The notes under the pieces were generated by a model. It was not told the DNA's origin. It searched no databases and worked only from the letters and a program-made list of their open reading frames with translations. Shown one piece after another: positions 37,060 through 46,901 of a stretch of 64,000 bases of DNA. Numbering within the stretch: the stretch's first letter is position 1; each line of letters begins with the position of its first letter. Origin of the DNA: Microvirga zambiensis WSM3693 (GTDB taxonomy: Bacteria; Pseudomonadota; Alphaproteobacteria; Rhizobiales; Beijerinckiaceae); the NCBI RefSeq assembly GCF_016735695.1, contig NZ_JAERQD010000005.1:124001-188000 (forward strand), written 5' to 3'. Made by a program: the position numbers and the translations under genes.

Positions 37060-37795
37060 GGGTATCCCTGGCCCGTTTCGACCGCCCCCTTGTGGTGAAA
37101 ATTCGAGATAAGGCAACAAAGCAAAGGCAGACGGTTTGCCAATTACATGAGATCCTTTCTCTCCACGCTGTTCGCTTGGGGCGCTGAGCGCGGATACCTG
37201 AAGGGCAACCCTGCCGAGAAGATCAAAGGCATTCGCCGTCCTCGAGGTATGCCGGACGCAAACCGGCCATAGAGCGACAGTGAGCGCGAGGCCGTCCTGG
37301 CGTCCGTGCCGGCCCACATGAAGTCTGCCATTGCTCTGATGATGTTCACAGGGCTTGGACCAACGGATGCTCTCACCCTCCCCCGCTCTTTCTGGAGAGC
37401 CGGTCTTCTGGCCGGCCCCTGCCCCGCTCGTGGAGATTCTGAACGAAACACGCTTTCATTCAGCGATTATCCTTTGCGCCAACTCCGCGGGCGTGCCGTG
37501 GACGGACAGCGGCTTTCGGGCCTCTTGGCGCAAGGTGACGCTGCAGCTCGAAAGGGATGGCGAGATCGGCTCTGGCCCTCCTCTCGACGGCCTGCGGCAT
37601 ACGGTGGCCGTGATTCTCAGAGAGATGGGCCGCAGCGAACGCGACATCGCGGATGCCCTCGGCCAGAAGACGATCGAGATGGCCAGGCACTACGCCAAAG
37701 GGGCCGATCTGCGGCCGAAGATGCGCAGCATGGTCAAGGATTTCGAGTTCGAGCTGAACAAACGGCGGACAAAGATTGTCAAACCCACTGCCTGA
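37060..37795 (+). pseudogene. tyrosine-recombinase (phage-type integrase) pseudogene
   Basis: Plus-strand pieces join into one integrase: LVVKIRDKATKQR, then in a shifted frame RRFANYMRSFLSTLFAWGAE and RGYLKGNPAEKIKGIRR, an in-frame TAG near 37272, EREAVLASVPAHMKSAIALM, and after a further shift CANSAGVPWTDSGFRASW, DGLRHTVAVILREMGR, IADALGQKTIEMARHYAKGA. The C-terminal HxxR-type and Tyr residues remain, but the N-terminus is lost and the frame is broken at least three times. It ends 68 bp before the left att repeat of the tRNA-Arg island, so it looks like the integrase of an older element at the same site. Confidence 0.85.
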
Positions 37796-37863
37796 AGGTG
37801 TCAAACCCTCTGCCTTAACAGCACAGATGGAGCAGAGAAGGTGAGCAACCATGAAAGCTTAGT

Positions 37864-37908
37864 TGGCGATCCCGGGAAGACTCGAACTTCCGACCTTCGG
37901 TTTAGGAA
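37864..37908. repeat. island attachment repeat, tRNA-Arg fragment (left)
   Basis: 45 bp identical to 50730-50774, in the same orientation. It equals the 3' part of tRNA-Arg(CCT) from the anticodon loop to the CCA end; beyond 37908 similarity to the tRNA stops. This is the expected product of integration by a tyrosine recombinase into a tRNA gene, and marks the left end of a 12.9-kb island whose integrase gene starts 170 bp away. Confidence 0.93.
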
Positions 37909-38078
37909 TTGGTGATCTAGGGTTCACGAAGCCCAACGGAACATCACTACCCATAACAGCTATGTATCTGAAGGTTCTATGTTTTTCATGTTTTGATGTG
38001 GTACGTTGAGTACACAGGATAACGGACCATACCCCTTGGTTTTGATTACCCTGGGTTTACCCGAAGACAGGGGTACTT

Positions 38079-39533
38079 ATGCCGAAGCCAGGGAATGTAT
38101 TGCGAGTGTACCCGGTAGATGCCGGGGTAGAGACGGCTACAGGAACACAGCTGACTTTGGTGCAAGCTGCCGCATTGGACTTCGATGAACCTGTAGCCCG
38201 CCGGGCGCTGAAACCCCTTACAGCCGCAGCTGTGGCGCGGTATCAGCCGACGGCTAAGCGCCGCGAGATACCTGATGGCGGCTCACAGGGCCTCCGGCTG
38301 GTTATCCAGCCGAGCGGTGCAAAATCTTGGGCTATGCGCTTCCGCCGCCCCAATGGAAAAACAGCAAAGATTACACTTGGCCCTGTCGATCTATCCGGAA
38401 CTGAAACTCCTACGGAGCCAGTCTTAGGTGGGCCGCTTACCTTGGCAGCAGCACGCCGTCTAGCAGCTGAGCTTCAGCGGCAGCGCGCCATCGGCCGGGA
38501 TGTAGCCTCTGACTGCGTAACATTGAAGCGACAGCATCGTACGGCTGCACGGGTGCGTTCAGAGAATACATTTTCCAGCGCGGCCCAGCAGTTTGTGAAG
38601 GAACACGCGAGTGCCAAGACGCGCCGCTGGAAGGAGACGGCTCGGCTGCTTGGATTGAGCCCTCTGGATCTTGAAACCATACCGGGCGGATTGGCGGATC
38701 GTTGGCACGACAAGCCCATCACAGAGATCAGCACCGACGATGTCTATGCCTTGGTGGATGAAGCTCGGCGGCAAGGCATTCCAGGCATAGGCCGGCGCAA
38801 CACAGGTCTGTCTGAAGCGCGAGCCCGTGCCATGTTCTCCTGCCTATCGAAAATGTTTGCCTGGTTAGTCGGCCACCGGCGGACCAAAACTAATCCGTGT
38901 ATCGGCATTTCTCGTCCGGCAGCGCCTCCTGCCCGGGAACGTGTACTTAGTGATTCGGAGATCCGCTGGTTTTGGAGAGCGTGCGACACACTCGGCAGCC
39001 CATTCGGCCCGTTACTGAAGATCCTGTTGGTGACAGGCGCGCGGCTAAATGAAGTCGCACAGATGACCCGTCATGAGCTTTCGGAAGATGGCTCTACTTG
39101 GATGCTATCGGGAGCCAGGACCAAGAACAGGCGCTCGCATACCCTCGTATTGCCTCAACTCGCACAGGAGATCCTAGGGGAGGTCAAGGTCATCTCCAGC
39201 GAAGCAGCCATTCTCTTTTCCACCAATGGCCGCACACACGTGTCAGGCTTCAGCAAAATGAAGGCGCGGCTCGACCGTGAGATGCAAGCCTTGGCCGGCA
39301 AAGAGATTCCGCAGTGGCGCTTGCATGATCTGCGCCGAACGGCAGCAACTGGTATGGCCCGCGCTGGAGCTGATCTCCATGTGATTGAACGTGCATTGAA
39401 TCATGTGTCGGGAAGCTTTGGCGGGATTGTCGCCGTTTATCAACGACACAAATTTGAGGTGGAGGTGAAGGACGCACTCGGGGCATGGTCACGCCTGCTT
39501 TGCAGCATCGTGAACACAGAGCAGGAGATTTGA
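38079..39533 (+). CDS. tyrosine-type site-specific integrase of the island
   Basis: 484-aa recombinase of the P4-integrase type. An N-terminal arm-binding domain has the usual IPDGGSQGLRLVIQPSGAKSW and KTAKITLG pieces. The catalytic domain shows Arg in TGARLNEV, the HDLRRTAAT box, His in LNHVSG and the nucleophile Tyr in VAVYQRH, so it looks active. It lies 170 bp inside the left att copy and is transcribed into the island. Its stop is directly followed by the ATG of the next gene. Confidence 0.94.
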   Translation: MPKPGNVLRVYPVDAGVETATGTQLTLVQAAALDFDEPVARRALKPLTAAAVARYQPTAKRREIPDGGSQGLRLVIQPSGAKSWAMRFRRPNGKTAKITLGPVDLSGTETPTEPVLGGPLTLAAARRLAAELQRQRAIGRDVASDCVTLKRQHRTAARVRSENTFSSAAQQFVKEHASAKTRRWKETARLLGLSPLDLETIPGGLADRWHDKPITEISTDDVYALVDEARRQGIPGIGRRNTGLSEARARAMFSCLSKMFAWLVGHRRTKTNPCIGISRPAAPPARERVLSDSEIRWFWRACDTLGSPFGPLLKILLVTGARLNEVAQMTRHELSEDGSTWMLSGARTKNRRSHTLVLPQLAQEILGEVKVISSEAAILFSTNGRTHVSGFSKMKARLDREMQALAGKEIPQWRLHDLRRTAATGMARAGADLHVIERALNHVSGSFGGIVAVYQRHKFEVEVKDALGAWSRLLCSIVNTEQEI

Positions 39534-40127
39534 ATGCCAACAGACAAGCTACTTTCCCGCGCTGAATTGCTGCGGCGTGGCGAAAAATACGGCATAGATT
39601 CCAACGATCTTGCGAAAATTCTTGACAAGATGGATCGCGCAAGAGCGGCGCACGATAGATCGCAGGCGGCTCACGGGAAAGATGCAAGAAAATGGGCACG
39701 TGCCTTGGACAGCAGCATACACCGTCTGAGGAATATATATAATGCGCGCCCGTCAGCACTCAATGACGCACCGGCTCTATCGGAGCCTATAAAGCAGTTG
39801 GAGAAAGCACGGGTGCTTCTCTCACCACTTGTGGAGCTTGGCAAGCCAAAACCCAACGAACACATCAAACATCTAGCAGCACAGGCAGCAATGTCTTTTG
39901 CCTCTGAGCTTGAGAGCCGTCGGGGCTCGAAGCGCAAATCCAAGAAAACAGCTGGGCCAGACCTCGAGGTTTGGACTGAGATTGCTGCTATTATCTACGG
40001 AACCGGTCGGGCAGCCGATGTGAGCCGAGCCTGCCGAACGGTGCGGGATTCATACACGGATCAGATGCGATATCTCGAGCAGAATCCCGAAAGGCCTCAT
40101 GCAATGGTTGTCTATAGCTTCGATTGA
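39534..40127 (+). CDS. hypothetical protein coupled to the integrase
   Basis: 197 aa starting at the base after the integrase stop codon, so certainly co-translated. Mostly helical and charged (RAELLRRGEKYGIDSNDLAKI, MDRARAAHDRSQAAHGKDA), with a basic stretch RRGSKRKSKKT near residue 130. No signal peptide or membrane segment and no family recognised. It could be an accessory DNA-binding protein for excision, but that rests on position only. Confidence 0.65.
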   Translation: MPTDKLLSRAELLRRGEKYGIDSNDLAKILDKMDRARAAHDRSQAAHGKDARKWARALDSSIHRLRNIYNARPSALNDAPALSEPIKQLEKARVLLSPLVELGKPKPNEHIKHLAAQAAMSFASELESRRGSKRKSKKTAGPDLEVWTEIAAIIYGTGRAADVSRACRTVRDSYTDQMRYLEQNPERPHAMVVYSFD

Positions 40128-40424
40128 ATTTGCAGCAGAGATAGGCACGTAAATATCTGAGGCACTGTGCATATGCATTCGAGCGGCACCATCTGTCAGT
40201 TGAAAAGGCGCTTCAACCATCGCCTGTGCTGCTGTCAGGTAGTGTTCACGTCTCCACGACATAAAGCTCCAAACCACCCAGCATAGATGGCTGAAATCTA
40301 GCACGATATCAGCGCCTTGCTGCCGCTCCGCGCCGATGCGAAACCAGGAGATAAATATTTCCGGTTCTGCATCGAGCACGCAGTTATAAAGGCTTTGCAT
40401 CGTTTTAACGAGGAGCCTCAAGTA

Positions 40425-40625
40425 ATGGATGGTGAATGGTTGACAGGTACCCAGGTTGCGCGTCGCTTCGGGATCTCATCGATGTCGCTTTGGCGATGGA
40501 TGCATGATCCTAAGCTAGGCTTCCCTATCCCAACACGAATTCGCGAGCGCAATTATTGGCGCTTGTCCGAAATCATCGAATGGGAGCGGCACACCGCAGC
40601 TAAAGCGTCTCTTAGCAAAAGCTGA
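40425..40625 (+). CDS. AlpA-like excisionase/transcriptional regulator
   Basis: 66-aa MerR-type small helix-turn-helix protein: WLTGTQVARRFGISSMSLWR (recognition helix), then WMHDPKLGFP and YWRLSEIIEWER. This is the pattern of AlpA/excisionase proteins that control integrases of P4-like elements. The ATG at 40425 follows GAGGAG nine bases upstream; longer readings lack family sequence. Confidence 0.85.
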   Translation: MDGEWLTGTQVARRFGISSMSLWRWMHDPKLGFPIPTRIRERNYWRLSEIIEWERHTAAKASLSKS

Positions 40626-40847
40626 ATCATTTTTCCGGCTCAATGCTGAACGGTTGATACCGTTCATATCTGGATCTGCAGCCCAGCCTCTATAAACAAT
40701 CGAGATCGACATGAACGACCACCGCAGCAAGTGGGCGAACGGCACCGCTTTGCATCATTGCATCCCCGCGATGCATCTAGATTTCTTCAACTGTAGGATC
40801 AGCATCAAAATCATTGCGGAGAAGTCAGCACTGGTGAGAGCGAAGCA

Positions 40848-42758
40848 ATGACTCAGGCACTCTCGGCCAGCGTTATCGCAACGGCGCTCGGAAAAGCTCG
40901 TCGCAAGAACAACTATTTCACCTGCTGCTGTCCGGCTCACAACGACAGACATCCGTCTTTCACAATCAGTGATACCGATGACGGTGGGATACGGTTCAAA
41001 TGCTTCACAGGTTGCACGCGCGAACAGATCAAAGCTGCCCTTGAGGCACGGGGCCTGTGGCCAAACGCAAGAGATAGTGCGCGTCATGACACCTTCCGCC
41101 CACTTCAGGAGAACAGTGATAAACAATACATAGCCCTATCACCACTCCCGCCTGATACTCCCAACCCGTTCGTTGCAATGATGGACCAGGGGCTGATCGA
41201 TTCCTGCTACTTCTATTTCGATCAAGACGGACGAGGTCTAGGCGCGGTTACGCGCAAGAATAAGCCAAGTGGGAAGCAGATCCTCCCCTATATTTATGTA
41301 GAGTACGAGAGTGGTGAACGCCAATGGATCCCCGGATCCTTTCCGAAGCCATGGCCTCTGTATGGTCTCCGTGAGCTGACCCATCGACCCAACGCTCCCG
41401 TTCTGATCGTTGAAGGCGAAAAGTCGGCGGATGCTGTACATAAGCATATTCTGAGTCATGTCCCGATCGCGTGGCCTGGAGGCTCCAGTGCAGTCGATCA
41501 GATCGACTGGAGCCCCTTACGTGGCCGTGACATCATCCTCTGGCCGGATGCAGATAGAGCCGGACGAGGAGCCATGGAAAAGGTAAGAGCGCAGGCTATC
41601 GCGGCAGGCGCACAGAGCGTCCGCTGTGTCCAGCTTCCACCTCACCTGCCGGAGGGCTGGGACCTCGCGGACGAAATACCTGATGGTCTCGATGTCCAAC
41701 AACTACTTCGGGAGGCCGCCGATGTCGGAGGGCGGCTGAGGCGCCATATCCAGTCTGCTCGGGAGGTTTCGGTGCTCAACCTTCCGCCGAAAAGCTACCT
41801 GGTTGACAACTGGCTTCCACGGGGCGGCTTGGCAATGGTCTGGGCGGCGCGTGGCCTTGGAAAGACTTGGTTCTGCCTTGAGCTTGCCGTTTGCGTGGCG
41901 GAAGGCGACGACTTTCTTGCCTATGGGATTCCTAGCCCAGAGACGGTTCTGTACGTCGATGGCGAGATGCCACTGGTCGACATCAAGGAGAGACTTAACC
42001 AGCTCCGATCGGAACTGCCAGAGAACCTCCATATTCTATCGTCGGAGCGCCTCTTCGCGAATGACACACCTCTTAACATCAATGATGAGGCCGACCAGCA
42101 GCGCATTATCGACGCAGTCGAAGACATGACGCGGGAGGGCATTCGCCCATCACTGATTATCTTGGATAATCTGTCATCACTGGCTGCCGGACTGGACGAG
42201 AATGATAATTCGGCTCTGGATAGAATTCTGAAGTTCCTCCGTCAGCTCCGGCACGGAGGAGTCACGGTTCTGCTCGTGCATCATGCCAATAAGACAGGTG
42301 ACCAGCGGGGAGCATCGCGTCGTGAAGATCTGTTGGATACGTCAATCAAGCTTGTGCTGCCTACGAAGGACCAAGCCGCACCACACGACGGCGGGCACTT
42401 CGTGATGGAATTTACGAAAACCCGGGGGCGCACACCAAAACCGAGCAAGCTTGAGATCAAACTCGTGCCCAAACCCGGAGGGCTTGTGGGACTCTCGTGG
42501 TGTCAGGATCGCGTGATCTCACCTCTTGATCACATCCTGCGTGTGATTGCGAAAGAACGCCCGAGAACACAGGCGGAGCTCGTGGCCAAGCTCGGGCGTG
42601 TAAAAAGCACAATAAGCAAAGACTGCACGAAGCTTGAAAAGCAGGGCCTTATCACGCGGCAGCCAATCGCATTGACCCCGAATGGCAGGAAGCGTGCACT
42701 CGACGTCTTTCCGGATTTATATAGCATCCTCGCTGAACAAGACGATGTTCCCTTCTAA
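40848..42758 (+). CDS. primase-helicase (CHC2 zinc finger, Toprim, RecA-like ATPase)
   Basis: 636-aa replication protein. Residues about 1-70: a CHC2-like zinc-finger region (FTCCCPAHNDRHPSF, CFTGCTREQI). Residues about 160-260: Toprim-like domain (LIVEGEKSADAVH, IILWPDADRAG). Residues about 320-560: RecA-like AAA ATPase with Walker A ARGLGKTW, Walker B SLIILDNLSS and LLVHHANKTGDQRGAS. The C-terminal 70 residues form a winged helix (RTQAELVAKLGRVKSTISKD). The layout matches satellite/plasmid primase-helicases and suggests that the island can replicate after excision. Confidence 0.9.
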   Translation: MTQALSASVIATALGKARRKNNYFTCCCPAHNDRHPSFTISDTDDGGIRFKCFTGCTREQIKAALEARGLWPNARDSARHDTFRPLQENSDKQYIALSPLPPDTPNPFVAMMDQGLIDSCYFYFDQDGRGLGAVTRKNKPSGKQILPYIYVEYESGERQWIPGSFPKPWPLYGLRELTHRPNAPVLIVEGEKSADAVHKHILSHVPIAWPGGSSAVDQIDWSPLRGRDIILWPDADRAGRGAMEKVRAQAIAAGAQSVRCVQLPPHLPEGWDLADEIPDGLDVQQLLREAADVGGRLRRHIQSAREVSVLNLPPKSYLVDNWLPRGGLAMVWAARGLGKTWFCLELAVCVAEGDDFLAYGIPSPETVLYVDGEMPLVDIKERLNQLRSELPENLHILSSERLFANDTPLNINDEADQQRIIDAVEDMTREGIRPSLIILDNLSSLAAGLDENDNSALDRILKFLRQLRHGGVTVLLVHHANKTGDQRGASRREDLLDTSIKLVLPTKDQAAPHDGGHFVMEFTKTRGRTPKPSKLEIKLVPKPGGLVGLSWCQDRVISPLDHILRVIAKERPRTQAELVAKLGRVKSTISKDCTKLEKQGLITRQPIALTPNGRKRALDVFPDLYSILAEQDDVPF

Positions 42759-42784
42759 GGTTCTCTAGAAAAGGCAAGTGTTTC

Positions 42785-42812
42785 CAGTTTCCCCGCCTAG
42801 CGGGGGAAACTG
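42785..42812. terminator. strong hairpin after the primase-helicase gene
   Basis: CAGTTTCCCCGC, three bases, then GCGGGGGAAACTG form a 12-bp stem with one bulged G, 26 bp after the stop codon. There is no run of T behind it, so it may be a terminator lacking a U tract or a structural element of a replication origin. TGAAAC and its inverse GTTTCC recur several times around it (42780-42852). Confidence 0.5.
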
Positions 42813-44036
42813 AAACCGCCCCTGAAACACGGGTTTCCAACCTCTCTGAAACATACTCTCATGCGCGGGAAAGTTTACAGGTAGCGGGTGTATTTCAGAT
42901 AATCGGTTCGTATGTCGCGGGTGGCAGCTATTCAAGCGGGTCAATAACTTTTCGAAATTTTTATAATAAGCGGGTCGATGGCTGTATCTTGGCCTAAAGG
43001 GCAAGCCGTGAAACAAGGCCCCTTAAGGGGGGCGATCCTTCCTCAAGGGCAATCCTGGTGAAATGATTTTTTGTCGTACCCCTCTGACCAGAACAAGCTC
43101 CCGCTTCGAGGAGAATCCCTTCGACGGGCAATGACGCAATAATTTTGCGGGCTGGCTATCACGAAAGGCCTATCAATGTTTCGCTTCTAAATCTGTGCGT
43201 GAGCGGCCGCCGTTGTTGTCGGTTCTTGTACCCTGCTTAGCCTGAGTTAGCCTCCGGCTCACGTAGGCGCTGCCGCTTTAGAAGCTCATCGTTATTGCTA
43301 GTGGCAGCCCAAAAAGAGAGAGGCGCCATTAAGTTCGCCGCTTCGAAGACCAAGTTCTCGTCTTAACATGAAGCTGCGCTGCCGATGGTGGAGCTACTAA
43401 TACCCAGTACGCTGCTCCCATTTTTAAATTGACTTATTTTCCTAATACTTAGGTCTTGGGATAGCAACAAGGAGCTGCGTGGGGGTAACAATGGGGTTTC
43501 AGAATAATATGGGTTTGCCCACATGGTATACTATAGCGTTTTGACAGCCCGCGAATGGGGAGTAAAAGATTTACCGGGTGACAACACCACAACCCATCTC
43601 CGAGGAACTCAACTTTAAGATGTAGGTTCGGGCAGTTACGAATATGCTGCTGAGCAGAATTATCTCGCCATGCTTCAAAGAGAATTCCACCTTTCAATTC
43701 TGACAGGATCTCAGCAAAATTCCCGGGCCAGCGAGCTCAATCGGGCCTTTGGAATTTGAGCCCTCTCCCAACAACAGCACGGCACATCGATGCTTATCTC
43801 CTGTACACAATCCAGGAGAAATGGCAGAAGGTTGTAACAATCGAGGCGTTAATGATTTTTGTGTCAGCATACATTCTTTCAATCGAAGGCAGTTGGGTGA
43901 GACCACAGCGAATGTCGCAGGAGCTTTCTACCTGTATGGGCTCTCGGGCTGAAGCGGTATTCTTAATATTAGTGCCTTCTATGTGAGGTCGGAACCCACA
44001 GATCAAACATCCCGAAAAGGGAGATGGCCATAAACA
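42813..44036. other. about 1.2 kb without a recognised gene inside the island
   Basis: The first 60 bp continue the TGAAAC/GTTTCC repeats noted at the hairpin. The rest, up to the restriction-modification gene, has only short frames without ribosome sites or family features. Some could be degraded coding sequence. A non-coding regulatory RNA or an origin cannot be excluded. Confidence 0.35.
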
Positions 44037-46901
44037 ATGACTCCAGAAGCGTTTATCAGCAAATGGCAATTCTCTACCTTGAAAGAGAGCTCCGCAGCAC
44101 AGTCCCACTTCAACGATCTGTGCCAACTGCTGAATGTTCCCAGTCCTACCGACGCTGACCCTAAGGGTGAGTGGTACTGTTTCGAACGTGGCGCCTCCAA
44201 AACCGCGGGCGGCGAAGGCTGGGCGGACGTTTGGATGCGCGGCCACTTCGGGTGGGAATACAAAGGCAAGAAAAAGGACCTCCGCACAGCGTATGCCCAG
44301 CTGCAGCAGTATTCAATTGCACTAGAAAATCCGCCACTATTAATAGTGTGTGACATGGAGAGCTTTGTCATACACACGAATTGGACAAATACTGTCTCTG
44401 AAATACATGTAATCCGAAACGAAGAGCTTGTTGATCCTGATAAAAGGCAAAAGCTTAAATGGGCATTTACGGATCCCGAGCGACTAAAGCCAAGCACTAG
44501 TGTTCAGTCTATCACTCGCGATGCTGCAGATACCTTTGCGTCACTGGCAGTTAGGCTGATTGAGCGCGGCCATGATTCTCAAGAGGTGGCTCACTTTGTA
44601 AACCGCCTTGTGTTCTGCATGTTCGCAGAAGATATCGATCTTCTCCCTCGGAGGCTTTTTAACCAGATTTTGGATCGGTCCGTTCAACGGCCAGATGTTG
44701 CTCAACAGATGTTCACGCAGCTTTTCTCGGCAATGAAGAGCGGTGGGTTGTTTGGCGTTGAGGAAATTGAGTGGTTCAATGGGGGATTGTTTGATGACTC
44801 AGCGGCGCTTCCACTCACAATACGCGATCTCCAGGACGTGCGTTCAGCTGCTGCCTTGGATTGGTCAGGAATTGATCCGTCAATCTTCGGCACTCTGTTT
44901 GAACGAGGCCTTGATCCCATAAAGAGGAGCAAGCTGGGCGCCCACTACACTGATCCTGAAAAGATTTGGATGATAGTAGAGCCAGTCGTCATTCAGCCTC
45001 TTTGGAGAGAGTGGATTCGTGTAAAGGAAACTATTTCGAAAAGCCGCACTTCCGAGAAGAAGAAGCGCGAACTTTACTATGGCTACCTTGAAAACCTACG
45101 AAACTTCAGGATTTTAGATCCAGCGTGCGGATCAGGCAACTTTCTTTATATCGCTCTTCTTGCACTTAAAGATCTTGAACACCGGGTCAACCTGGAAGCG
45201 GAGAGCCTGGGGTTGGGCCGACAGTTTCCAAGCGTCGGTCCGGAAGTCGTGCAGGGCATTGAGATCAATCCCTATGCAGCAGAGCTGGCGCGCATAACCG
45301 TTTGGATTGGAGAGATCCAGTGGATGCAGAAGAATGGTTTCGATCTAAATAGACGACCTATTCTGCGAGCGCTGAAGAACATCGAATGCCGTGACGCGCT
45401 CTTGAATGAGGATGGCATGCCGGCTGATTGGCCTTCGGCTGATGCGACAATCGGCAATCCACCGTTTCTTGGTGACAAGCGCATGCTTCAGGTGCTTGGT
45501 AATGAGTATGTCGAAAAGCTAAGGGCTGCGTACTCTTCCAGAATCCCTCCAAGCGCTGATTTTGTCGTATATTGGCTTGAAAAGGCACGAGAGCGCATCG
45601 GGCAAGGGAAGCAGATATCAGCTGGCTTCGTCACAACACAAGCTGTTCGGAGAGGCGCAAGCAATGTCGTTCTAAAACGCATTGCTGAGACTGGGCGGAT
45701 TTTCGAGGCGTGGTCAGATGAGGCATGGATCGTCGACGGCGCAGATGTACGTGTATCCATAATCTGCTTCGATAAGGGTTCAGAAGGACCAGTACGCCTC
45801 AATGGAAAGCCTGTAGAAACGATCTTCCCCAATCTGTCTACCGGAAGCGCAGATCTAAGCGGAGTTTCGCGGCTCGAGTCTAATAAGGGAGTTGCGTTTC
45901 AAGGGACTAGCAAAGTTGGCCCATTCGACATTGACGGCGACACCGCGCGGGGATGGCTTAGGCTACCAGTGAACCCGAATGGTCGACCAAATTCGGATGT
46001 TGTACGTCCATGGCTAAATGGCTCAGATTTAGTTGGACGTCCAACAGATAGATGGATCATAGATTTCGGCGTATCGATGAGCGAGGAAGAGTGCGCTCTG
46101 TATGAGGCACCATTCGAATTCGTGCGGCTGCATGCCAAACCGTTTCGAAATGAATCTCGGCGGGAAGGATATAGAAGATACTGGTGGCGCCACGGTGAAG
46201 CACGCCCGGGAATGCGACGCGCATTGGCAGGTCTGGAGCGCTACATCGCAACGCCTCGTGTATCGAAGTATCGCATCTTCACGTGGGTCGATTCTGCCAT
46301 TGTTCCTGACACGCGTCTGACAGTAATTGCCCGTGAGGATGATCTGACATTTGGGGTTCTACAGTCGCGAATCCATGAGGTCTGGTCTGTACATAAAGGT
46401 GGATGGCACGGGGTCGGTAACGATCCTCAGTACACTGCAACTGAGGGATTTGAGACATTCCCATTCCCGGAAGGACTTGAACCCAAAGTTCAAGTTCGAG
46501 ATCTATACCGTGCCCCAGAATCTCACGCGATTTCAGAAGCAGCTTCTCGACTGTATCAGCTTCGGCAAAGTTGGCTATTTCCGCCCAATTTGGTGAAACG
46601 TGTTTCTGAGGTCGCACCAGAACTACCTGATCGGTTGATTCCTGTTGATGCAGCAGCTGAGCTGCAGTTGAAGAAACGGACTTTGACTAACCTTTATAAT
46701 GTCAATCCAGCTTGGCTCGCCAATGCTCATCGTACACTCGATGAAGCAGTGTTTGCCGCATATGGTTGGCCCAGTGATCTTAGTGACGATGAAATACTGA
46801 ACCGCCTTAATGTACTGAACAAGAAGGCAAGCAGCAGAACACAGGCGAGTGCTTCACCTGACGATATCTCACATGATGATGAGGAGCTAATCTTTGACTA
46901 G
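44037..46901 (+). CDS. MmeI-like Type IIL restriction-modification enzyme (nuclease and methyltransferase in one chain)
   Basis: 954-aa single-chain enzyme that would both cut unmodified DNA and methylate adenine in its site. The N-terminal nuclease motif is D64, nine residues, E74-Y-K76 (in ADVW...WEYKGK), the same spacing as described for MmeI. A helical linker follows, then the gamma-class methyltransferase: motif I DPACGSGNFLY near 361 and motif IV IGNPPFLG near 473. The target-recognition region (about 620-840) and C-terminal domain (NAHRTLDEAVFAAYGWP) are present. Its stop overlaps the stop of the convergent transposase remnant, but the C-terminus looks complete. Recognition site unknown. 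Confidence 0.9.
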   Translation: MTPEAFISKWQFSTLKESSAAQSHFNDLCQLLNVPSPTDADPKGEWYCFERGASKTAGGEGWADVWMRGHFGWEYKGKKKDLRTAYAQLQQYSIALENPPLLIVCDMESFVIHTNWTNTVSEIHVIRNEELVDPDKRQKLKWAFTDPERLKPSTSVQSITRDAADTFASLAVRLIERGHDSQEVAHFVNRLVFCMFAEDIDLLPRRLFNQILDRSVQRPDVAQQMFTQLFSAMKSGGLFGVEEIEWFNGGLFDDSAALPLTIRDLQDVRSAAALDWSGIDPSIFGTLFERGLDPIKRSKLGAHYTDPEKIWMIVEPVVIQPLWREWIRVKETISKSRTSEKKKRELYYGYLENLRNFRILDPACGSGNFLYIALLALKDLEHRVNLEAESLGLGRQFPSVGPEVVQGIEINPYAAELARITVWIGEIQWMQKNGFDLNRRPILRALKNIECRDALLNEDGMPADWPSADATIGNPPFLGDKRMLQVLGNEYVEKLRAAYSSRIPPSADFVVYWLEKARERIGQGKQISAGFVTTQAVRRGASNVVLKRIAETGRIFEAWSDEAWIVDGADVRVSIICFDKGSEGPVRLNGKPVETIFPNLSTGSADLSGVSRLESNKGVAFQGTSKVGPFDIDGDTARGWLRLPVNPNGRPNSDVVRPWLNGSDLVGRPTDRWIIDFGVSMSEEECALYEAPFEFVRLHAKPFRNESRREGYRRYWWRHGEARPGMRRALAGLERYIATPRVSKYRIFTWVDSAIVPDTRLTVIAREDDLTFGVLQSRIHEVWSVHKGGWHGVGNDPQYTATEGFETFPFPEGLEPKVQVRDLYRAPESHAISEAASRLYQLRQSWLFPPNLVKRVSEVAPELPDRLIPVDAAAELQLKKRTLTNLYNVNPAWLANAHRTLDEAVFAAYGWPSDLSDDEILNRLNVLNKKASSRTQASASPDDISHDDEELIFD

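Noticed and set aside
37864..37908. possible second tRNA-Arg gene
   Set aside because: Only the 3' 45 nt are present; the acceptor 5' strand and D-arm are missing, so it is an attachment-site fragment.
42813..44036. CRISPR array
   Set aside because: No regularly spaced direct repeats with unique spacers were seen here or elsewhere in the window.
44037..46901. BREX PglX or DISARM methyltransferase
   Set aside because: None of the other BREX or DISARM genes are nearby and the N-terminal D-X9-E-x-K nuclease motif fits MmeI-type enzymes instead.
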